Shown: positions 7,907-16,099 of the stretch, piece by piece
Layout of the letters: each line of letters opens with the position of its first letter
Position numbering within the stretch: the first letter of the stretch is position 1
Source: Coemansia sp. RSA 922
Taxonomy: Eukaryota > Kickxellomycota > Kickxellomycetes > Kickxellales > Kickxellaceae
Length of the DNA stretch: 21,454 nucleotides
Direction of reading: 5' to 3'
Assembly (NCBI GenBank): GCA_027577415.1
Contig: JANBQS010000311.1
Coordinates: forward strand, 1 to 21,454
The notes under the pieces: model-generated
Database searches by the model: none
The model's input: only the letters and a program-made list of their open reading frames with translations
Told to the model about the DNA's origin: nothing
Translations under genes and position numbers: made by a program

Positions 7907-8693
7907 ATGGGACTGTTCTCTTCATGCTTTGGCGAAGTGGACACTGCCGAACACAGTCGTCGTGCACGTCGGGTAACAAAAGCGATGATTGGAACTCCTA
8001 GCAACTTTGTGGTAAATATTTCCTTACTTTGACCTCTGCAAAAGAAACCCCCTATTGAGCACGATATAAAGCTAATGTGCCTGTTTTTTGATACTCTGTA
8101 GCATACTGGACACTTGGGTATCGGAACTGTACATGGCAGCGATTTTACGATGGCTAGCGATGTAAGTATCACTTTTGATAATTTAGTATTTGGCACATGG
8201 CTCTTTTTTGGGGGGTGGTGGTAGACTTTATTTTTGCGCCATATGGTGCAAGAAAACCCCCTCCTATTTTGTCTGTAATTGGGCCATGTAATGTAATACA
8301 GCCTCTCTCCATGCGGCCTCTCTATCTCTCTCGCTCCTTTTTTCCTCGTGGCCTTTCTCTGAGATCTGCAAGGGAGGAGAGAATGTCTAATTGCATATGC
8401 GAGGCGCATGCAACAAAAAGGAGCTAATGACCCTCTCTGTGCAGTGGCGAGAATATGGCTACTTTTGAGTCAGCCGATACTCTTGTTTTGTGGGCTCAAA
8501 CACAAGATACACAGGACTGACTTGATGTTTCTATTCTTATATTGTGTAGCCAGAGAAGCTCAAGACGCTAATGTCGCAGGTCAGCGCCGCTCTGGACGAC
8601 ACTGATGTGTTTGGCGATACTGAAGGTACGGCGTCGCCGTCAACGTCGCCGTCGGCAAAGTCTTCGTCACTGGCCATGGGTATGGCCTGCTGA
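7907..8693 (+). CDS. Small CRIB-domain Cdc42/Rac effector (CDC42SE/SPEC-like), three exons
   Basis: No long open frame marks this gene; it appears only after splicing. Exons 7907-8011, 8102-8161 and 8550-8693 join in phase 0 to give 102 residues. Both introns have good donors (GTAAAT, GTAAGT) and acceptors (CTGTAG, TGTGTAG). Residues 28-41 read IGTPSNFVHTGHLG, matching the CRIB consensus for binding GTP-loaded Cdc42/Rac. A basic patch (HSRRARRVTK, 16-25) precedes it. The N-terminus MGLFSSCFG has Gly2, Ser6 and Cys7, fitting N-myristoylation plus palmitoylation. Size and order of parts match animal CDC42SE1/2, which anchor to membranes by N-terminal cysteines and signal to actin. After the CRIB comes a helix-like PEKLKTLMSQVSAALDD (56-72) and a Ser-rich tail ending in Cys. 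It probably acts at the cell cortex downstream of Cdc42. The last exon is the least certain. Confidence 0.8.
8012..8101 (+). other. CRIB gene intron 1 (90 nt)
   Basis: Donor GTG|GTAAAT, branch-like GCTAATGTG at 8071-8079, pyrimidine tract, acceptor TCTGTAG|CAT. It cuts the CRIB motif exactly between FV and HTGHLG, so the domain is visible only in the spliced product. Confidence 0.85.
8162..8549 (+). other. CRIB gene intron 2 (388 nt), with a strong internal alternative acceptor
   Basis: Donor GAT|GTAAGT. The chosen acceptor is at 8548-8549, preceded by a branch-like ACTGACTT at about 8516 and a T-rich tract. A second acceptor at 8443-8444 looks at least as good: GCTAATGAC followed by CCTCTCTGTGCAG. 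Using it would add WREYGYF and a stop (TGA 8466-8468), giving a 62-residue product that lacks the C-terminal helix. Confidence 0.65.
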
Positions 8694-9866
8694 GGCTGAT
8701 TTTTTTGGGGTTATTGTGATCTCCTTTTTTTTCTTTTCCTTTGTGTACTTACATCACTATGCCTTATCCAACATGTCTTCAATCATATCATATATTTGAT
8801 GTTCATCTGCTGTCAGCCCACGTGGCTGGCCTTGTGTATTTGATATCCATCGTGTATAACATGCCGAACGGGACACACACAGATATTTGATCGGGGGAGG
8901 TCAAGGTTCAAGAGTCTTTGGGCGGAGAGGTAGATCCTCTCTTTCTCTCTTTCTCTTCTTTTCCGTCTGTTTTTTTTTATTTCCAACATATTTCTTATTA
9001 ACTGTCTCCATTCGGATTACAATACAAAGTAATCGGAGTGGATCTGTATTTGTTTGCAAAAAAAAAGTGTATGCGCTTATTGCTGTTGGCCAACCACAGG
9101 CTTTTTTCCAAGGTAAGTGTGTGAACGCCATTGTCCCTAAGAGCCTCTTTCTTTTTTTTTTCCCTCTCTCTCGCTCGCTCGCACGGCTATTGTGCCGATG
9201 CAGGCAATTCAGGTTCTCGATTCTTGCTTCCAGAACAGTGCCATAAAGGCGTACTTTTTTTTTTCCTGTGGCGTCGTTTTTTTTCTTCTTCTTCTCTCCT
9301 TGACTACCTCACTGATGACATACTCTATATTTGAAGGGAGTGAGTGAATCACAACATGCCAGAATATTATACGTGGAAACGTCTGTGCGCATGCACGCTA
9401 GCGACATAAATTATTTTTAAAAAGTGCGTGATTTACCATCCAGGACTGCTCTCAAGGCCTCAATTTGCAGTCGCTTACTGCGCTCAAAAAAAAAAAGAGC
9501 GTACGCGCGCAGATAGCGTAGCGGAATTGGGCTGGCTCACATGCTCTCTTTCTCTCCACCTCGCTCTCCCCACGCCAAAGCTTCTTCCTTTCTTCTCTTT
9601 CACTTTTTGCCTTTTTTTTCGAAGCTCCTATCTATTTTGCTAGTTTGCCCAAGGGACCTTTTTTTTCCATTTACCTGCCTCGCTCATACGCACGTCAAAG
9701 CTCCCGGGCATCTTTATTTTTTGTCTCTTTCTTCTCCCCCCACAAACATATACCCCCCTTATTGACTAACCCTCTTGGTGGCTGTTGTCTATTATTTTTT
9801 CTTCTGTTGCGTCGGCATTGTTCTGTCTCTCAGTAGAGGTTCCAATTCACGAGATATTCATCACTT
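8694..9866 (+). promoter_or_regulatory. Long pyrimidine-rich intergenic region and TPP2 leader
   Basis: No protein-coding gene or structural RNA could be supported on either strand. The region has many T and CT runs, a small CTCG microsatellite (about 9168-9182) and an A12 run flanked by CGCTC and GAGCG (about 9481-9501). An inverted repeat CAGCC-CACGT-GGCTG (8814-8828) contains the E-box CACGTG. The last 350 bases before the TPP2 start are CT-rich, as in strong fungal leaders. The promoter of TPP2 must lie in the left half if the intron proposed at 9113-9833 is real. Confidence 0.5.
9113..9833 (+). other. Probable 5'UTR intron of TPP2 (721 nt)
   Basis: The donor CCAAG|GTAAGTGTG is near consensus. 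At the other end, a perfect branch motif GACTAAC (9764-9770) is followed by 61 bases of pyrimidine-rich sequence with no AG until TCTCTCAG (AG at 9832-9833). The first codon after the acceptor in the TPP2 frame is TAG (9834-9836), so an upstream exon could not add coding sequence and would be untranslated. The acceptor side is more convincing than the donor choice. Confidence 0.5.
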
Positions 9867-12800
9867 ATGACCGCCACTGGTACTCATCCGACCACGTCAC
9901 CGCGCGCCGAGTTTCCCACTCTCGGCTTGCTCCCACGCGCTGACACTCAGGCCGGTGACTTTGTCCGCAAGCACCCGACCTACGATGGGCGTGGCACAGT
10001 TGTTGCGATTCTAGACACGGGGATTGACCCTGGCGCCAAGGGCCTGCAACTGACCTCTGACGGCAAGCGCAAGGTGCTGGACTTTGTTGACTGCACGGGT
10101 TCTGGCGATGTAGCGCTCTCGTCGCCGCTAAAGTGCTCTGCTGATGCTGACCTCGAGCTCAAGGGACCCAGCGGACGTACCATCAAACTCAATCCCGAAT
10201 GGCGCAATCCCTCGGCTGAGTGGCGTGTCGGCGCAAAGCGTCTCTATGACATTGCTCCGTCGCAGGTGAAGCAAAGCGTGCAGGCCGAGCGCAAGGACCG
10301 CTTTACAACGCATGCTCAGCTCTTGGCGGACTCGGTCAGTGCACGCCTGGTTGAGAGCAAGAAAAATACCAAGCCCGAGGATGAGGCCCGTCTTGAGCTG
10401 GATGCCCAGGCTGGCGTGCTGGCCTCGCTTGCCGAATCCTACGCTGACCAGGGCCCCTACTTTGACTGCGTTGTTTTCCATGACGGCGAGCAGTGGCGTG
10501 CCGCTATCGATACTGCCGAGTCTGGCGATCTCTCGGAGGCACCTGCCCTGGGCACTTACAAGCTCACTGGCGATGTTGGGCAGTTGTGCAAGCGCCAGCT
10601 GCTGTACTATACACTCAACTTTTACGACGACGCTCGCACCCTTAGCATAGTCACCAGCGCCGGGTCTCACTCGACCCATGTTGCTGGCATTGTCGCTGCC
10701 AACCACCCCGACGAGCCGCAGAACAACGGCGTGGCACCTGGCGCGCAGCTACTCTCGCTGCTCATTGGCGATCACCGCGTTGGCTCGCTAGAGTCTGGCG
10801 TCGGGCTGACCAGGGCTGCCAATGCCATTGTCGAGCACCGCGCCGATCTGGCCAACATGAGCTTTGGCGAGCCTACGGCTACGTCGAACGTTGGCCAGTG
10901 GGTGCAACTAGTGCGCAGCGAGGTTGTCGCCCGCCACCGCTGCATCTTTGTCTCGTCTGCTGGCAACGAGGGTCCGGCTCTGACGACTGTTGGCGCTCCG
11001 GGTGGAACCACCGACGGGATTATTGGCGTTGGAGCCTATGTCGGCTATGAGCAAATCAAGGCTGACCACGCCATGTATGACACTGTCAAGGATACCATCT
11101 TTACTTGGTGCTCACGTGGTCCTACGGCCGATGGCGCCCTGGGCGTTGACATTTATGCGCCAGGGAGCGCCATTGCGAGCTACCCTGCGTATACGCAGCA
11201 GCGCCTGCATCTCGCCAATGGCACCAGCATGAGCTCGCCCAATCTATGCGGGTGTCTGGCGCTGCTCGTGTCTGCCTGGAAGCAAGAACTGGGCGACGAT
11301 TCGCCCGACCCAGCCCTGAAGATCAGTCCCTACCGCATCAAGAATGCCATTGTGGCGACTGCGAAGCAGTTTGGCGACGAGCTGGGCGCTGGGCTGGTGC
11401 AGACCGATGCTGCCTGGCAGTACTTGAAGAAGCACGCTGAGCGCAGATACGAGGACGTTGAGTACACTGTTCGCATTGCGGAGGCCAACAACAGCCGTGG
11501 CATCTACCTGCGCGATGCCGAGGACTCGGCCTGTGCTCGCCACTTGCAAGTGCTTGTGGCTCCAATGTTCCCTGGCGATGCGCGCGCCAAGCTAGAGCAC
11601 GACTCGGACGGCGTGCGCGGTGAGACGCAGAGCCAGGCCAAGTTTGACTATGAGCAGCGCGTCATTCTGGTCCCATCAGCGCCTTGGGTCCGCGTACCCG
11701 AGGCTTTGTATGTCAGCAGCGAGGGCCGCGCCTTTAGCGCCAAGGTCGACGCCACGCAGCTGGAGCCCGGTCGCTTGCATGTAGCCTCGATCCAGGGCTT
11801 TGACTCTACTTGCGTCGACCGCGGACCAATCTTTACCGTGCCCATTACCGTCACCAAGCCCCTGCCAGTCGATGCATCTGCCTGCGTGCGCTTCAGTGAC
11901 CTGCGCTTCTTGCCAACCGAGGTTGTGCGCCGATTTGTCGCCGTGCCCTATGGCGCTACCAAGGCGCACATAACTATTCGGGCTAACAACGCTGCTGCCA
12001 ACTCGTCGGCGCCCGCCATGTTCTACCTCCACTGTCTGCAGCTGGCGCGCCACGAGCGGTTTACAAAGTACCAGCTAAAGGCCCGGGTCAATATCGGACA
12101 TCCGTCGTATGTGTCGGGAGCAGGGTCTGCTGAGCAAAGCTACACAAATTCGATGGACGTTATTGGCGGGGCTACGCTGGAAGTCTGCGTGGCACCGTTC
12201 TGGAGTCAGCTGGACGCACACGAGATCGACGTGTCGGTCGAATTTAATGGCATTATGCCTGCTGGCTCGGAACACACTGGCGTCTCTGCCGACGGCCATG
12301 GCATATCGTCGGGCATTGTAGTCAATGGCAACTACCTTGTATCGCGCACTGACTTTGTCGCCCCCGTGCGGCCCGAGTACGAAATAAAGCCTGACGCAAC
12401 ACTGGACACCTTGCGCAAGTCTTTGCGCCCAGTCGAGGCCACGATCTCGCCGACGGGCTCTGAGCGCGACGTGCACCTGACTACTGGCGTGATGATCCAA
12501 AAACTGGTGCTCGAGTACAAGCTGGAGATCAAGTCTGACAATACCTCGTTGCGCCTGCGTATGCCGGCAGTCGATACGCAGATCTACGAGAATTGGGCTG
12601 ACGACTTTGCCCTAGCTGTATTTGACGTCAACAAGCGTCGTGTAGCGGCTCAGATCAGTTACACGAGCAAGATAACGCTAAAGAAGAAGGGCGACTATTT
12701 GGTCCGCGTCCAGATTCGCCATCGCAACGCAAAGGATCTGGAGGCTCTCAAAGACACGCCTCTGCTGGTAGACATTAGCCTTGGAACGAGTATCAAGCTT

Positions 12801-13904
12801 GGCACGACTTTGTCCTTTGCCTCGGCTTTGACCAACACGGTTAGTGGCGCATCCTCTGGGCTGAGCACTATTGCGCGTGGTTCTCGAGTGCCGATATTCT
12901 TCAAAACCGACGTTAGCTCGCTGCCCAGCGAGGCGGCTCCTGGCGATGTCATCTACGGATCGCTGGCCCTTAACAAGAAGACGGCAAAGATGAGCCTGGA
13001 GTACGTTGTGCCCGCCGCCAAGTCTGTGGAAAAGGACTCCTCGAATGGCAATGGTAGCGAGAAGACTGCGGCTACCGAAGAGGACAACAGCGACCGCAAG
13101 GCAATGGAAGAGGCTATCCGCAAGCTGCGCGTGGAGTGGATCGGCAAGATGAAGAACGAGGCCGAGCGTGCCAAGCTGATTGCTGAGCTGGCTGCTGATG
13201 TAAAGGACCGCGAGGAGGACTATGCTGCAGTGCTAGCAGCTCAGCTAGACACGATTGACGTAGCGCGCAAGACCTTGCCATGGAACGCCGATGCCAAGCT
13301 GACCGAGCAATTGGCCAGCAAGGCAGTGACGATTGCTGACAAAATTGTAGGATTGTCTCAAGCGTCGGCGCTTACGGCTCGGCTGTACGAGAACCAAACG
13401 AAGGAAAACAGCAAGGACGAGGACAAGAAGCTCAAGAAGAAGGCCGACGCCGCAAAGACCCGGCTGACCAACGCTCTGACTTCAAAGTGCCGTGCGCTCG
13501 CATATCTGACGACGCAGACGTCCTTTTTGTCTAGCGCCTCGGACGCCAGTGGCGAGTTTGTCGATGTCGAGGCCGAGGAGGGTGCTGAGGCGCAATTGGC
13601 GGCTCTGGAGCGGGCGGTTGCTGAGCTTGGTCGGTGGACGGACAAGAAGGCGCAGGCTGAGAGCGTCGAGTACTTGCTGGCCACGCTGCCATTGCATGTT
13701 GCCAAGCAGCAGTACGGAAGGGCGCTGCAGCCCGTGCTCAAGTGGATTGCGGCGGCGCCATTGTCAAGGGCCAACGCTGGCGAGCGCAAGGCAATGACTG
13801 AGCTGCGTGACTTGCTGCTTGCCAAGCTTCAGTGGCCTGTGTGGATGGACCATTTCCGTGAGCTGGCGCTGGTCGACTCGCCTGCCTCGTATGAGGCGAT
13901 CTAA
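9867..13904 (+). CDS. TPP2: Tripeptidyl peptidase II (subtilase family S8)
   Basis: A 1345-residue intronless frame; animal TPP II is about 1250. It is a giant cytosolic serine peptidase that removes tripeptides from peptides released by the proteasome. The start GLLPRADTQAGDF...YDGRG matches the family N-terminus. Catalytic residues are Asp50 (AILDTGIDPGA), His268 (SAGSHSTHVAG), oxyanion Asn367 (SSAGNEGP) and Ser454 (NGTSMSSPN). The long insert between Asp and His, including YFDCVVFHDGEQWRAAID, is typical of TPP II and not of other subtilases. The C-terminal half has the beta-sandwich region (GPIFTVPITV, KGDYLVRVQIRH) and a Lys/Glu-rich helical segment (about 1045-1180) used for assembly in orthologs. 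One odd point is HSTHV in place of the nearly invariant HGTHV. Codon use is strongly biased to G/C-ending codons compared with MNS1 and the DPP5-like gene, suggesting higher expression. Confidence 0.97.
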   Translation: MTATGTHPTTSPRAEFPTLGLLPRADTQAGDFVRKHPTYDGRGTVVAILDTGIDPGAKGLQLTSDGKRKVLDFVDCTGSGDVALSSPLKCSADADLELKGPSGRTIKLNPEWRNPSAEWRVGAKRLYDIAPSQVKQSVQAERKDRFTTHAQLLADSVSARLVESKKNTKPEDEARLELDAQAGVLASLAESYADQGPYFDCVVFHDGEQWRAAIDTAESGDLSEAPALGTYKLTGDVGQLCKRQLLYYTLNFYDDARTLSIVTSAGSHSTHVAGIVAANHPDEPQNNGVAPGAQLLSLLIGDHRVGSLESGVGLTRAANAIVEHRADLANMSFGEPTATSNVGQWVQLVRSEVVARHRCIFVSSAGNEGPALTTVGAPGGTTDGIIGVGAYVGYEQIKADHAMYDTVKDTIFTWCSRGPTADGALGVDIYAPGSAIASYPAYTQQRLHLANGTSMSSPNLCGCLALLVSAWKQELGDDSPDPALKISPYRIKNAIVATAKQFGDELGAGLVQTDAAWQYLKKHAERRYEDVEYTVRIAEANNSRGIYLRDAEDSACARHLQVLVAPMFPGDARAKLEHDSDGVRGETQSQAKFDYEQRVILVPSAPWVRVPEALYVSSEGRAFSAKVDATQLEPGRLHVASIQGFDSTCVDRGPIFTVPITVTKPLPVDASACVRFSDLRFLPTEVVRRFVAVPYGATKAHITIRANNAAANSSAPAMFYLHCLQLARHERFTKYQLKARVNIGHPSYVSGAGSAEQSYTNSMDVIGGATLEVCVAPFWSQLDAHEIDVSVEFNGIMPAGSEHTGVSADGHGISSGIVVNGNYLVSRTDFVAPVRPEYEIKPDATLDTLRKSLRPVEATISPTGSERDVHLTTGVMIQKLVLEYKLEIKSDNTSLRLRMPAVDTQIYENWADDFALAVFDVNKRRVAAQISYTSKITLKKKGDYLVRVQIRHRNAKDLEALKDTPLLVDISLGTSIKLGTTLSFASALTNTVSGASSGLSTIARGSRVPIFFKTDVSSLPSEAAPGDVIYGSLALNKKTAKMSLEYVVPAAKSVEKDSSNGNGSEKTAATEEDNSDRKAMEEAIRKLRVEWIGKMKNEAERAKLIAELAADVKDREEDYAAVLAAQLDTIDVARKTLPWNADAKLTEQLASKAVTIADKIVGLSQASALTARLYENQTKENSKDEDKKLKKKADAAKTRLTNALTSKCRALAYLTTQTSFLSSASDASGEFVDVEAEEGAEAQLAALERAVAELGRWTDKKAQAESVEYLLATLPLHVAKQQYGRALQPVLKWIAAAPLSRANAGERKAMTELRDLLLAKLQWPVWMDHFRELALVDSPASYEAI

Positions 13905-14500
13905 AGAGGTTGTTTGCTAAATATCCGAGTAGGTATAATAATAAAACGGTGTCTCCTCGAGCTATCTCGTCTTTCCCAAGACCTTGGGACTTTAGCTCAA
14001 ATTTCTACTCTGTGACATGTCTCGCTACTACGTCCTGTCCCGTTTACATTAGGCTGCAAGCTATACTGTAGTCCCGTTTCTAGCAAACTTGCTTTGTGGT
14101 ATGCTTGCGCACTGCACACTGCAGCATGTATTTTTCTATTATATAAAGACGGAGCTTTTTATAGATTTTTTTTTGGATGATCACTTTTTTCCAAAGTATT
14201 TTTGCCCATTAGTGGAAAAGAAAAAAGGAGGGACAATCGTGTATGGACTCTAATCGCTCGGTCCCATCCCCTTTGGAAATTTCCAGTGGTTCATTGCGCC
14301 ATGCAGACTCTCTGCCCTTACAAAGGGAGGCGTAAAGGCCAGAACCACAGTGCAGGTTTTTTCTTCTAACGTTCTCTTCTTCACTAACCATTATATATTT
14401 CTTCCTATTCATTTATTCTACTACTGTTGGGAGAACAACTTTATTTTTTCTTTTTTCTTTTTTCTTTTTGGTTGACTCCCGAAATTATTTTATTTGGCAA
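13905..14500 (+). promoter_or_regulatory. TPP2 3' flank and MNS1 promoter region
   Basis: An AATAAA at 13940-13945, 36 bp after the TPP2 stop, is a likely poly(A) signal. Further on are a short hairpin TCCCAA/TTGGGA near 13976-13991, a TATATAA at about 14140, a palindrome GGAAATTTCC (14275-14284) and a TATATA (14392-14397) about 104 bp before the MNS1 ATG. ACTAAC near 14384-14389 could be a branch site of a 5'UTR intron, but only a weak GAG acceptor follows. A T-rich leader runs to 14470. No other gene is visible. Confidence 0.5.
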
Positions 14501-16072
14501 ATGTTGCACTGTGCAAGAATATCGCCGCGCAGGCTCTTTTTCCTATTTCTAGGTTGTCTGGCGTGCGTGTATTTGCTAAATTTATACAGCCCTGCGACCT
14601 GGGTTGACAGTATGAGCCACGGCGAGTTACCATGGAAGGTGGACGGCTACCGGAACAGCGAACTCTCGTCCATAAACTATAAACGTCAGCAGTCCGTACG
14701 GGAGGCAACTCGGCACGCATGGGCCGGGTACAAAAAATATGCCTGGGGTAAAGACGAACTACAACCAGTTACTCAGAGTTCTAACCTGAGGTGGGGAGAC
14801 TGGGCAATTACGTTGGTGGACTCGTTGGATACATTGAAAATAATGGAGCTTGAGGACGAGTACGCGGAAGCCAAGGAGTTTGTAAGGTCGATACGGTTTG
14901 ATCGGTCTCCAGCTGGATACAAGGTCCAGTTCTTTGAAATGACTATTAGGGCGCTTGGTGGTCTACTGGGTGCTTATGAATTGGATCGGGATCCGATACT
15001 TTTGGAAAAGGCTAGACAGGTCGGTGACTCTCTCGCTTATGCATTCGATACGGCGACTGGTCTGCCTACTGTTAACGTGGACGTTAATAGCAAGTCTAAG
15101 GAATATAGTTCGAGGATTTGTATTGCGGAGGCTGGAACCCTGCAGCTAGAGTTCAAGAAACTGGGACAAGTAACGGGCGACAATAAGTACACGAAATACG
15201 CTGAGCGGGCGAACGAAGCAATCGAGAACGGTGAGCGGAAATACAAGGGCCTGTATCCTGCGTTTATTGACTCTGATACTGGAAAATTCGATAGTAGCGC
15301 TGAGCTATCTGTGAGCGCGATGTCTGACAGCTTTTACGAGTACCATCTCAAGCAGCATATTTTACATGGTGGCAAGGAGCCAAAGTTCATGAAGCGGTAT
15401 ATTACGTCGGTGGAGGCCGTCAAGGAGAAGCTGGTGAAGAAATCAGAGTCTGGGTTTACTTTTATTGGAAAGCTCGTTGCTAGCGAATCGGGTTTCTCTG
15501 ACGAAATGGAGCACCTCGCTTGCTTCTATCCGGGTCTTTTGGCACTCGGCGCCAAGGTATTGGATCGTCCGCAGGACTTGGTTCTCGCCGAGGAGCTGGC
15601 ACGCACCTGCTACACGTCGTATACTATGACGCCGACTGGTTTGGGACCTGAGCGCTTTGGCTTTAAAACAAAGGAGCAGGTAAATGAGTACAATAAGTAT
15701 GTCTATCCTGGATCTACTCGGGTGTTTAACGACGATGGAATGGGTGGTGTCGATTCGCGCTATATTCTGCGGCCAGAGACGCTCGAGACTCTGTTTATCT
15801 TGTACCGTGTTACTGGGGATCCCAAATACCAGGAGTGGGGATGGAACATATTCTTGGCGATTGAAAAGCACGCAAAAGTCGAGGCTGGCTACGCCGGTGT
15901 CCAAGACGTTTATAGCGAGAGCTCGACTTCGAACCATATCGACGCTATGGAGTCATTTTTCTTGGCTGAGACGCTCAAGTACCTTTATCTATTGTTTAGC
16001 CCTACGGACGTCATCTCGCTGGACGAGTATGTATTTAACACTGAGGCGCATCCATTCCGTATCATAAAGTGA
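14501..16072 (+). CDS. MNS1: Mannosyl-oligosaccharide 1,2-alpha-mannosidase (GH47, class I)
   Basis: A 523-residue type II membrane glycosidase that trims alpha-1,2-linked mannose from N-glycans in the ER or early Golgi. I start at the ATG at 14501; the open frame reaches back to 14468 but has no earlier ATG. Residues 12-30 (LFFLFLGCLACVYLLNLYS) form the signal anchor after a short Arg-containing cytosolic tail. GH47 landmarks: VDSLDTL (106-112), FEMTIRALGGLLGAYE (Glu146), DSFYEY (Asp276), EHLACFYPG (341 and 370 being the conserved disulfide cysteines), LRPETLET (Glu426), SFFLAETLKYLYLLFS and the Ca2+-binding Thr514 in FNTEAHPF. All three acidic catalytic positions are present. Whether it makes Man8B like yeast Mns1 or trims further like Golgi IA enzymes cannot be told by eye, so the symbol is tentative. 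Confidence 0.93.
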   Translation: MLHCARISPRRLFFLFLGCLACVYLLNLYSPATWVDSMSHGELPWKVDGYRNSELSSINYKRQQSVREATRHAWAGYKKYAWGKDELQPVTQSSNLRWGDWAITLVDSLDTLKIMELEDEYAEAKEFVRSIRFDRSPAGYKVQFFEMTIRALGGLLGAYELDRDPILLEKARQVGDSLAYAFDTATGLPTVNVDVNSKSKEYSSRICIAEAGTLQLEFKKLGQVTGDNKYTKYAERANEAIENGERKYKGLYPAFIDSDTGKFDSSAELSVSAMSDSFYEYHLKQHILHGGKEPKFMKRYITSVEAVKEKLVKKSESGFTFIGKLVASESGFSDEMEHLACFYPGLLALGAKVLDRPQDLVLAEELARTCYTSYTMTPTGLGPERFGFKTKEQVNEYNKYVYPGSTRVFNDDGMGGVDSRYILRPETLETLFILYRVTGDPKYQEWGWNIFLAIEKHAKVEAGYAGVQDVYSESSTSNHIDAMESFFLAETLKYLYLLFSPTDVISLDEYVFNTEAHPFRIIK

Positions 16073-16099
16073 CAGTATAATAGAATATATATATATTTT
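16073..16099. terminator. Shared AT-rich 3' end of convergent MNS1 and DPP5-like genes
   Basis: Only 27 bp separate the stop codons of two convergent genes. The gap is nearly all A/T, with a (TA)n run and a T6 stretch. The two transcripts probably overlap at their 3' ends, since cleavage signals on either strand would fall in or past this gap. Confidence 0.6.

Noticed and set aside
8887..9246. 119-codon plus-strand ORF in the TPP2 leader
   Set aside because: Composition is dominated by T and CT runs giving Phe/Leu/Ser, with no family features or splice support.
10128..10706. 192-codon minus-strand ORF inside TPP2, and similar antisense frames
   Set aside because: They arise from the G/C-biased codon use of TPP2 and have no family features.
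14468..14500. N-terminal extension of the mannosidase from 14468
   Set aside because: The frame is open but starts with TTG; the first ATG at 14501 gives a normal type II signal anchor.
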